Assembly: GCA_947259605.1 (NCBI GenBank)
Contig: CAMYMX010000024.1
Coordinates: 1 to 15,198, forward strand
DNA from: an uncultured Polyangiaceae bacterium
GTDB taxonomy: Bacteria; Myxococcota_A; Polyangia; Polyangiales; Houyiibacteriaceae
DNA: 15,198 nt
Direction: 5' to 3'
The position numbers were made by a program, and so were the translations under genes. This document shows, piece after piece, positions 5,633-12,256 of this stretch; the first letter of the stretch is position 1; every line of letters begins with the position of its first letter. The notes beneath the pieces were generated by a model. That model was not told the origin of the DNA. It saw only the letters and a program-made list of their open reading frames with translations, and searched no databases.

Positions 5633-8239
5633 CTAAGACGCCGCGTCGAGCGCGCGGTCCGCGAGAGCCGTGAGCGCTTCCCGGGCCCCGTCGAGGTCGC
5701 TTTCTACGGCACCGAGCAACGCCGCCGCCTCCGCGATGGATTGGGTCGTTTCGATCTTCAAGCTGGTGGCGCCGAGCCTGCTTGCCCCAAGCTGTTGACT
5801 GCTGCCACGAATCAAGTGGGCGGCGAGGTGCAAGGCTTTCAGGTCTCCGTTTTCGACGGCTGCTTTCATCCGGCCGACGTTCTCCTCGGCGTTTCGAAAG
5901 AAGCTATCGATGACGTCGGAGACGAAGCCGGGGTCTTCTTCGTCGAGCTCCAAGAGCTGAGCGGTGATCGTGGTGTCGAGCGCGTTGGGAGGAAACTCCG
6001 AAATGCTGGCAGCGGGTCGCGCCGCCCACCGGTTCAGCGCTTTTTGGAGCTCGTTCCGCGTGAAGGGCTTGGTGAGGTAGTCGTCCATCCCGGCTGCAAG
6101 CGCGGTGTTCCTATCCCCCATCATCGCGTGCGCCGTGAGTGCGATGATCGGAACACGCCGATGGCCCGACGAGAGCTCGCGCGCCCTTTGTTCGCGCGCG
6201 GCCTGATAACCGTCCATTTTCGGCATTTGCCCGTCCATGATCACCGCGGCGTAGCAGTGGCGTTCGTCTTTCAGAGCTTCGAGGGCCTCGACGCCATCGT
6301 TCACCGCGTCGACCTCGTATCCTAGCGCCTGCAGGTGCGCGACCACCACGCGCTGATTGATCATGTTGTCTTCAGCGACGAGAAGCTTCATTCCATTGGA
6401 CTCCAGTTCCAAGGGAGCGGACGGAGGCAACGATGCGCGCAAGGCTTCGTCCGACGAGGGCTCCGGCGCGGTCGTCCGGTTGAGCGTCTCGAGGAGGGCA
6501 GCGATGATTTTTGCCCGTCGAATCGGCTTCTCGACGTGCACGCTGATGCCCGTTTCCATGAGGTCTCTGATTTCATGGCGGTAGGAGCAGATGGCGACCA
6601 GCGAGATGCCCTCTTTCGCCGCGATGGTGTTGAGCTCGGTGATGCGGCTTCGCCAATCGGTGCCGAGGCTCCGCAGGTCGATCAACATGATGTTGGGTCG
6701 CTGCGACACGCGTAAGGTGCTGAGCGCGCCGTCGAACGTCGTCGTCGCCCAGGGTTCGATACCCCAGGATTCGAGCTGTACGCTCAGCGTTTCCCGCGCG
6801 CGGTTGTTGCTCTCCAGAATCAAAACCTTCATCCCGTGCAGCGCTTCGGTGACGGCCTGCAGCTCTTCGCTGAGTCTCTCTTCGAGCTCGAAGCGCGCTT
6901 CGAAAAAGAATGTGCTTCCCTGCCCGACGGTGCTCACCACCCGAAGCTCGCCTCCCATCAAGGCAACGAGCTGCCGGCAGATCGGAAGCCCGAGCCCCGT
7001 GCCGCCGTGCTCGCGCGTCGTCGACGCGTCGGCCTGGGAGAAGGGTCGAAAAATGCTTTCGACGCGGCCTTCGGGAATGCCTTCGCCGGTGTCGGTCACC
7101 CGGACTTCGAGATCGACGTGCCAGGGACCTCTGTCGCGGACGCGAACGCCGACGACGACCTCTCCTTGATTGGTGAACTTGAGGGAGTTGCTGATGAGAT
7201 TGGAGATCACCTGTCGCAGACGGAGGGGGTCACCGCAGACCTCCGCTGGGACTTCAGGGGCGACGTGGGTAATGAGCTCGATGCTCTTGGCCTGCGCCGC
7301 TGAAGCGTAGTTCACGGCGATTTCCTCGGTCATGGAGACGACGTCGAATGGCACGGATTCGAGGCGCATTTCGCCGGCTTCGATTTTCGAAAGGTCGAGC
7401 AAATCGTTGACGATTGCGAGGAGCGCACGCCCCGACTTGTGGACCTCGTGTAAGTATTCGTCCTGCGGTTTGGGCAGAGCGCGCGCGTCGATGAGCTGAA
7501 GCAGCCCGAGGATGCCGTTGAGGGGGGTGCGAACCTCGTGGCTCACGTTGGCCAGGAACTGCCCTTTGGCCTGCGCGGATGCCAAGGCCGCATCGCGCGC
7601 GCCTTCCAACGTGCGGGATTGCTCCGTTGCGAAGTGCCGCATGGCTTCCGCTTGTTCGGCCTGGTCGTAGAGGCCGAATATCAGCTGTCGACGCGACCAC
7701 AGGAAGAGGCCGCCGACGGTGCTGGCGGCTACGAGCTGGAGGATCCCCATGCCGATTTCACGGCTCTCGATTTGAAAGGCGAGCGGGAACCATCCGGCGA
7801 GTGCTGCGACGATCATCACGACATAGATCGAGAAGCGGTAGGTGACTGCGGCGGTGGCCATGATCGCGATTGCGAGCGTCGTCGTGTTGCTGAGCGAACC
7901 GCTGACCGCGAGCATGGCGAGGCCCATGCCGGCGGCGATGAAGATGGTGGCGACCGAGGCCGGCGTGTCGTAGCGAGGATCGTCCACCCGCATGCTGGTC
8001 CAGACCAGAAGCGCCAGGGCCGCCGACACGGTGCAAATCAAGACGTGCGGCCCGTTGGGCACGAAAGGCGGCGCCAAGAGGAAAAGCACCGCCCCCGCGG
8101 CGTAGATGAATGCCAGGACGGGCAGGACGTGTTGGAGCGCCGCGAGCGAGCGAAGCCGCATCTGCTCGCCGCGCATTTGCTCGCGACGAGCCTCGAGTTC
8201 CGCCTCGCGGTCCCGCAAAAGCTGCCCCTGTCGGTCCAT
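5633..8239 (-). CDS. Hybrid sensor histidine kinase with two receivers and Hpt (BarA-like architecture)
   Basis: An 868-residue protein from ATG 8239. A short charged N-terminus (1-36) precedes about six membrane helices (38-59, 64-81, 95-113, 118-135, 137-156, 163-181) and a linker helix. HisKA has the phospho-histidine in NVSHEVRTPLNG (H234). HATPase has an N-box (N351 in ISNSLKFT), G1 box DTGEGIP (383-389), F-box FRPFSQAD and G2 box GGTGLGL (412-418). Receiver 1 (about 470-587) keeps D521 and K571, but its acidic pair is ES. Receiver 2 (about 617-740) is intact: E623/D624, D669, T702, K724. The C-terminal Hpt has HLIRGSSQQLGA (H808). This is a full His-Asp-His phosphorelay in one membrane protein; the signal and final regulator are unknown, and no response-regulator gene adjoins. 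The start excludes a minus-strand extension into ligA; AGAGGGG sits directly before the ATG. Confidence 0.92.
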   Translation of the reverse strand: MDRQGQLLRDREAELEARREQMRGEQMRLRSLAALQHVLPVLAFIYAAGAVLFLLAPPFVPNGPHVLICTVSAALALLVWTSMRVDDPRYDTPASVATIFIAAGMGLAMLAVSGSLSNTTTLAIAIMATAAVTYRFSIYVVMIVAALAGWFPLAFQIESREIGMGILQLVAASTVGGLFLWSRRQLIFGLYDQAEQAEAMRHFATEQSRTLEGARDAALASAQAKGQFLANVSHEVRTPLNGILGLLQLIDARALPKPQDEYLHEVHKSGRALLAIVNDLLDLSKIEAGEMRLESVPFDVVSMTEEIAVNYASAAQAKSIELITHVAPEVPAEVCGDPLRLRQVISNLISNSLKFTNQGEVVVGVRVRDRGPWHVDLEVRVTDTGEGIPEGRVESIFRPFSQADASTTREHGGTGLGLPICRQLVALMGGELRVVSTVGQGSTFFFEARFELEERLSEELQAVTEALHGMKVLILESNNRARETLSVQLESWGIEPWATTTFDGALSTLRVSQRPNIMLIDLRSLGTDWRSRITELNTIAAKEGISLVAICSYRHEIRDLMETGISVHVEKPIRRAKIIAALLETLNRTTAPEPSSDEALRASLPPSAPLELESNGMKLLVAEDNMINQRVVVAHLQALGYEVDAVNDGVEALEALKDERHCYAAVIMDGQMPKMDGYQAAREQRARELSSGHRRVPIIALTAHAMMGDRNTALAAGMDDYLTKPFTRNELQKALNRWAARPAASISEFPPNALDTTITAQLLELDEEDPGFVSDVIDSFFRNAEENVGRMKAAVENGDLKALHLAAHLIRGSSQQLGASRLGATSLKIETTQSIAEAAALLGAVESDLDGAREALTALADRALDAAS

Positions 8240-8329
8240 CCCCTCTCTAACAAAGTGCCTCAGGGCCGAAGAGATGTCACAAGATGACCCAAAAGGCGGA
8301 TTTCGAGTCCCAGCCGGGGCGGCCTGTCT

Positions 8330-8342
8330 CCTTTTGAAAAGG
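8330..8342. promoter_or_regulatory. 13-bp palindrome in the kinase/ligase divergent gap
   Basis: CCTTTTGAAAAGG is a perfect palindrome around a single central G, in the 126-bp gap between the divergent kinase and ligA starts. It could be an operator site. No convincing -35/-10 pair could be fixed around it, and nothing else was recognised in 8240-8365. Confidence 0.3.
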
Positions 8343-8365
8343 GCTAATTCTGACAAGGTTTGGGG

Positions 8366-10450
8366 ATGGCGGGTCGGGCGCGGGACGAGGTCGAGCTGGA
8401 GCAGCTGAGCGAGCAGATTCGCTATCACGAAGCGGCGTACCGGGCGGGGGCGCCCGAGATCACCGACCCGGCGTTCGATGACTTGGTCGAGCGCTACCGC
8501 GAGCTTGCCGATTCGCTCGGCGTCGACCCGGTCGAACGACTCGATGCGCAGCCGGGGGAAGATCACACCGCAGGCTTCGAGACCGTGGAGCACCGTGTAC
8601 CGATGCTCTCGCTCGAGAAGCTATCGCCGAACCGGCGCGACAGCAGCGGCGCGCCAATGCCGATTTCGGATCAGCTTGCGGCATGGTTTCGGCGACGAAG
8701 AAAAGAGCTCGAGGTGGAGGCACTCCCGGTCCTCGTGGAACCGAAGGTCGATGGGATTTCGGTGTCGGTTCTCTACGCCAACGGTGCGTTGAGGCGCGCG
8801 GTGACCCGAGGCGATGGCCGCAAAGGTGATGTGATTACCAAGCAGGTCGCGCAGCTCGGGACGGTGCCGATGAAGCTCGCGCGGGCCGGTCGGGGCGAGC
8901 TCGAGATCCGTGGAGAGCTCTATTGGCCGCTCGAGGAATTTACCCGCTTCAATGCGACGCTCGATAAGCCGCTCATCAATCCGCGCAACGGCTGCGCGGG
9001 AATGATGAAGCGCAAGGACCCGGCCGGCCTCGAAGCGACCGGGATTCGGGCGTTTTTCTATCAGGTGGCGTGGGACCAAGGGGTGAAGCTGCCGCTGACG
9101 CAATACGAGACCCTGCAGTGGTTGGGCGACCGCGGCGCCGACGTATACATCAGCGAGGTGTTCAGAACCGACTCCGATGAAGAGGCGCTGCGATATTGTG
9201 ACGACTATCAGGCGCGGCGGGAGAGCCTGAACTACGACATCGATGGCATGGTCATCAAGGTCGATGACCTCGGTTTGTATGCAAGGCTCGGAGCCACCGG
9301 GCATCATCCTCACTGGGGCATCGCGTACAAGTTTGCTCCGGAACGCAAACCGACCAAGTTACTCGCGATCGAAGTGTCCGTTGGAAAATCGGGCAAGCTG
9401 ACGCCGGTTGCGCATCTCGAACCCGTGTTCGTGTCGGGGACGACGGTCAGCCGGGCTTCGCTTCACAATTTCGTCGAGCTCGAGCGCAAGGATGTCCGGG
9501 TTGGGGACACGGTGCTGGTCGAAAAAGCTGGGGAGATCATTCCGCAGGTGGTCGAGGTCGACAGGAGTAAGCGCAAGCGCGGTGCGAGGCGTTTCGTGCC
9601 GCCTACGGTGTGCCCGACCTGCGGAACGGAGGCGGTGAGCGAAGAGATCTTCGTTTATTGTCCCAATCCGGTATGCCCAGACCAGGTTCGCGAGCGCCTG
9701 CGTCACTTTGCGAGCCGGGGCGCGATGGACATCGACGGGATGGGCGAGGTTCTCGTCGATCAGGTCGTCGACAAGCTGGGCGTGCGTTCGCCCGATGATT
9801 TGTTTGGCCTCGACGTCGACGCGCTCGCAGGGCTCGACCGCATGGGGCAAAAGAGCGCGGAGCGAGTGCAAGCCGGACTCGAGGAAGCCAAGCAGCGGGG
9901 CTTTGCGCGCGTGCTCCATGGCCTCGCGATTCGACACGTGGGCGAGACCATGGCCGAGGATTTGGCGGCCTACTTCAAGACCGCCGATGCGCTGTTGGAG
10001 TTTGCCGGGCGATACGCCGCCGAGGACGAGGACGCGATTGAAACGGTGGCGCCGTCGAAATCGACCGAGCGTGGGGCCATCGAAGGCCTCGCGCGCAAGT
10101 CGGCGGACAGCATTTTCTATGAGCTCGATTCGCCGGCGGTCCGAAAGGTGTTTGCAGGCCTGGCGAAGGTGGGCGTGAACCTTTCCGTGAAAGCCGCAGA
10201 CGTCCGCGCGGTCGAAGCTGTGGCCGGGAAGACCTTCGTGCTGACCGGTACCTTGCCGACTCTCAAACGAATCGAAGCGACGAAGCGCATCAAGGCCGCC
10301 GGCGGAAAGGTCTCCGGGTCCGTGTCGAAGAAGACCGACTATGTCGTCGCTGGCGACGATCCTGGCAGCAAGCACGAGAAGGCGCAGACGCTCGGCGTCA
10401 CGATCCTCGACGAGGCCGCGCTGATCGAGATGCTCGGCGGGGACGGGTGA
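8366..10450 (+). CDS. ligA: NAD-dependent DNA ligase, divergent sequence type
   Basis: A 694-residue protein of normal LigA length. All domains are in order: domain Ia (about 8-50), adenylation domain with the catalytic Lys K127 in EPKVDG, YDIDGMVIKVD (290-300), WGIAYKF (317-323), OB fold with GKLTPVAHLEPV, a four-Cys zinc finger (C416, C419, C432, C437), helix-hairpin-helix region (about 450-600) and a C-terminal BRCT (about 605-690). LigA seals nicks using NAD+. Several usually fixed motifs differ: Ia reads AAYRAG...PAFDD where family members have YxYH...xYD; GEDVT is GDVIT; NPRNAAAGSLRQ is NPRNGCAGMMKR; VGRTG is VGKSG; and there is an insertion after MLSL. It may be a second, specialised ligase or a lineage-specific LigA. 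ATG 8366 is chosen over TTG 8360, with AAGG 7 nt upstream. Confidence 0.9.
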   Translation: MAGRARDEVELEQLSEQIRYHEAAYRAGAPEITDPAFDDLVERYRELADSLGVDPVERLDAQPGEDHTAGFETVEHRVPMLSLEKLSPNRRDSSGAPMPISDQLAAWFRRRRKELEVEALPVLVEPKVDGISVSVLYANGALRRAVTRGDGRKGDVITKQVAQLGTVPMKLARAGRGELEIRGELYWPLEEFTRFNATLDKPLINPRNGCAGMMKRKDPAGLEATGIRAFFYQVAWDQGVKLPLTQYETLQWLGDRGADVYISEVFRTDSDEEALRYCDDYQARRESLNYDIDGMVIKVDDLGLYARLGATGHHPHWGIAYKFAPERKPTKLLAIEVSVGKSGKLTPVAHLEPVFVSGTTVSRASLHNFVELERKDVRVGDTVLVEKAGEIIPQVVEVDRSKRKRGARRFVPPTVCPTCGTEAVSEEIFVYCPNPVCPDQVRERLRHFASRGAMDIDGMGEVLVDQVVDKLGVRSPDDLFGLDVDALAGLDRMGQKSAERVQAGLEEAKQRGFARVLHGLAIRHVGETMAEDLAAYFKTADALLEFAGRYAAEDEDAIETVAPSKSTERGAIEGLARKSADSIFYELDSPAVRKVFAGLAKVGVNLSVKAADVRAVEAVAGKTFVLTGTLPTLKRIEATKRIKAAGGKVSGSVSKKTDYVVAGDDPGSKHEKAQTLGVTILDEAALIEMLGGDG

Positions 10451-10453
10451 CGC

Positions 10454-11596
10454 TCAGAGCTGGGGGACCGCGCGCGCCAGGCGACGCAGACCTTCTTCGA
10501 TCTGCTCCTGCGACGTGGCAAAGCTGAACCGAACGAAGCCCTCTGCCGCTTCTCCGAAGTCGCGGCCCGGTCCCAGCGCCACGTGGGCCTTTTCGAGGAT
10601 GTCGAAGGCCAAGGTCAACGAATCGCGCCCGAAGTGACGCATGTCGACCAGAACGTAGAAGGCACCGGGCGGATCGATCGGAATGGAAAGGCCCATCTCT
10701 CGAAGGCCGTCAATCAGGATGCGCCGTCGAATCGCATATTGCTGGCGCATGTACTCGACGTGCTCGGCGCCGTGCGCCAACGCCGCGATGCCGGCTTGCT
10801 GCACGAACTGCGACGTGGAGATGAAGAAGCTCTGCATCAAGCTTTGCAGCGGCCGCATCGCGTTTTCAGGGGCGACGAGGTAGCCGAGGCGGAACCCTGT
10901 CATCGCGTAGCGCTTGGAAAAGCCATCGAGCACGTAGCAGTTCTCGGTGAAGCGCAGCGGGGAGGCGACTTGGGCGCCGTCGTAGGTGAGGCCGTCGTAG
11001 ATTTCGTCGGAGAGGATGGGGATGCCGAGCTCGCTCAGCTCTTGGACGACTTCGCTCGGCTGCACGGCTCCCGTTGGGTTGGCGGGCGAGGCGAGGAAGA
11101 TCGCGCGCGTCCTCGGCGTGATGGCTGCCCGGACTTTGGAGACATCCATCACGAAGCCGTCCTCGGGACCGGTTGGTACGAGCACCGGCGTGCCGCCGCA
11201 AACCGAGATCATGTTTGGGTAGCAAGGGTAGTGCGGCGTCGCGAGGATGACCTCGTCGCCCGGGTCGACCAAGAGGTTCAGACAAAGGAGAATCGCGGGC
11301 GAGGTGCCGCTGGTGACGATCACGTGGTCGGGGTTCACAGCAACACCGCGACGCGTTTGGCAGTCTTGCGCGATTGCCTCACGCAAAACGAACAATCCAC
11401 GGCTGTCGGTGTAGTGCGTTTCGCCCGACACCAATGAGTCGACCGCCGCTTGGACGGCAGCGGGCGGCGCGTCGAAGTTCGGCTCTCCAACCCCGAGCTG
11501 AACGATCGAGGTGCCCGCGCGCGCCATGGCCATCCCACGCTCCATGACCTCCATCGCCAGGAACGGCTCCACCTCTCGTGTGCGCTTCGCAAACAT
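10454..11596 (-). CDS. Class I pyridoxal-phosphate aminotransferase
   Basis: A 380-residue protein of the aspartate/aromatic aminotransferase fold (type I). Visible marks: GVGEPNFDAP (35-44) near the N-terminus; HYTDSRG (61-67); TSGTSPA (95-101) for PLP-phosphate binding; ASPANPTGA with N173; SDEIYDGL with D197 and Y200; the Schiff-base lysine K228 in GFSKRYAMTGFRLGY; and R356 in VRFSFA for the substrate carboxylate. It would transfer an amino group from an amino acid to a 2-oxo acid in the cytoplasm. Exact substrate specificity (Asp, aromatic or branched) cannot be called from the motifs. The start ATG lies directly against the end of the 140-bp inverted-repeat element, which also supplies GAG at a Shine-Dalgarno distance. 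It is divergent from the ACT-domain gene and ends 3 bp from the ligA stop. Confidence 0.92.
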   Translation of the reverse strand: MFAKRTREVEPFLAMEVMERGMAMARAGTSIVQLGVGEPNFDAPPAAVQAAVDSLVSGETHYTDSRGLFVLREAIAQDCQTRRGVAVNPDHVIVTSGTSPAILLCLNLLVDPGDEVILATPHYPCYPNMISVCGGTPVLVPTGPEDGFVMDVSKVRAAITPRTRAIFLASPANPTGAVQPSEVVQELSELGIPILSDEIYDGLTYDGAQVASPLRFTENCYVLDGFSKRYAMTGFRLGYLVAPENAMRPLQSLMQSFFISTSQFVQQAGIAALAHGAEHVEYMRQQYAIRRRILIDGLREMGLSIPIDPPGAFYVLVDMRHFGRDSLTLAFDILEKAHVALGPGRDFGEAAEGFVRFSFATSQEQIEEGLRRLARAVPQL

Positions 11597-11736
11597 GGGG
11601 ACACGCTCTACGGTCCTAACTGTCCGAGATCTAGTCGCTTCTCAGGCAAAGATCGCAGCGCCCTCGACGAGCCGCTGCGATCTTTGCCTGAAAAGCCTTG
11701 GAATGTCGGGTGATTACGGGTATGGAGCGTGTCCCC
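11597..11736. repeat. 140-bp symmetrical inverted-repeat element between two divergent genes
   Basis: Perfect 12-bp terminal inverted repeats, GGGGACACGCTC (11597-11608) and its complement (11725-11736), enclose a strong central hairpin. The arms 11637-11660 and 11673-11696 pair at 23 of 24 positions, with 18 uninterrupted. The two spacers between outer and inner repeats are both exactly 28 bp, and even they share AT-TCGG and TTA-G blocks at matching distances. This points to one large, partly diverged palindrome. The central 12 bp contain CTCG-A-CGAG. The left end touches the ATG of the aminotransferase; the right end lies one base before the ATG of the ACT gene. The layout resembles a non-autonomous MITE or REP-type element. 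No transposase or clear target duplication is visible, and a second copy cannot be checked here. Confidence 0.6.
11637..11696. repeat. Central perfect hairpin of the inverted-repeat element
   Basis: The left arm core CAGGCAAAGATCGCAGCG (11643-11660) is repeated exactly in inverse orientation at 11673-11690. Pairing continues outward to 11637/11696 with a single C-A mismatch. No T-tract follows on either strand, so it is not a standard intrinsic terminator, although it would form a very stable RNA hairpin or DNA cruciform. Confidence 0.85.
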
Positions 11737-11737
11737 T

Positions 11738-12256
11738 ATGGAGTCGCTTGTCGTTACCGTGATTGGGAAGGATCGGCCCGGGCTGGTCGAGTCCGTGTCG
11801 GCTGCGGTCGAGGAGCATGGTGGGAGTTGGGTGGAGAGCCGGATGTCCCGCTTGGCCGGCGAGTTCGCAGGCATTCTTCGGGTGAGCGTGCCAGCGGCGC
11901 AGGCCGACGCCCTGGCCGGGGCGCTCGAAGCGCTTCGGGCCGACGGGCTTCGCGTGGTGGTCGAGCGCGGCTTCGAGGAGACCGGCGAAGAGGGGCATCT
12001 CATCGTCCTCGAGCTCATTGGCAGCGACCGGCCTGGCATCGTTCATAAGATCTCCGAGGCGCTCGCCGCACGCGGGGTGAACGTCGACGAGCTCAACACG
12101 GAATGCGAAGGAGCCCCTTGGTCGGGTGACACCTTGTTCAAGGCGATGGCCCGGCTTCGCGCGCCGAAGGGACTAGACCTCGATCAGCTTCGAGAAAGCC
12201 TCGAGGCGATCGCCGCTGACCTGATGGTCGACATCAGCATCGGCGAGGCAGACTAG
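11738..12256 (+). CDS. Double ACT-domain protein, GcvR-like
   Basis: A 172-residue cytoplasmic protein built from two ACT domains. The first runs about 3-75 and begins SLVVTVIGKDRPGLVESVS; the second runs about 87-168 and begins LIVLELIGSDRPGIVHKIS. Both contain the DRPG(L/I)V turn typical of the GcvR/glycine-cleavage repressor family. ACT domains usually bind amino acids and control enzymes or regulators. No DNA-binding domain is present, as in GcvR, which acts through a partner. The start chosen is ATG 11738, with GGAG 10 nt upstream inside the inverted repeat; a GTG three codons earlier (11729) is possible. The gene is divergent from an aminotransferase, which fits an amino-acid-sensing role by inference. 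Its last 84 bp overlap the 3' end of the opposing isoprenoid-synthase-like gene. Confidence 0.85.
   Translation: MESLVVTVIGKDRPGLVESVSAAVEEHGGSWVESRMSRLAGEFAGILRVSVPAAQADALAGALEALRADGLRVVVERGFEETGEEGHLIVLELIGSDRPGIVHKISEALAARGVNVDELNTECEGAPWSGDTLFKAMARLRAPKGLDLDQLRESLEAIAADLMVDISIGEAD

Noticed and set aside
8360..8365. TTG start two codons upstream for ligA
   Set aside because: ATG 8366 is a better codon and lies 7 nt from AAGG; the extra two residues carry no conserved sequence.
8240..8593. N-terminal extension of the histidine kinase by 118 codons
   Set aside because: It would run through the ligA start and the divergent gap. ATG 8239 directly precedes the linker and membrane helices, and the extension has no domain.
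9359..10375. 338-codon minus-strand frame inside ligA
   Set aside because: The opposite strand encodes ligase OB, zinc finger, HhH and BRCT motifs without a break, so this is a shadow.
10583..11437. 284-codon plus-strand frame inside the aminotransferase
   Set aside because: It is antisense to a clear PLP enzyme and has no family motif.
11637..11696. Reading the central hairpin as an intrinsic terminator
   Set aside because: No T-tract follows on either strand and it lies upstream of two divergent genes, not after a gene end.
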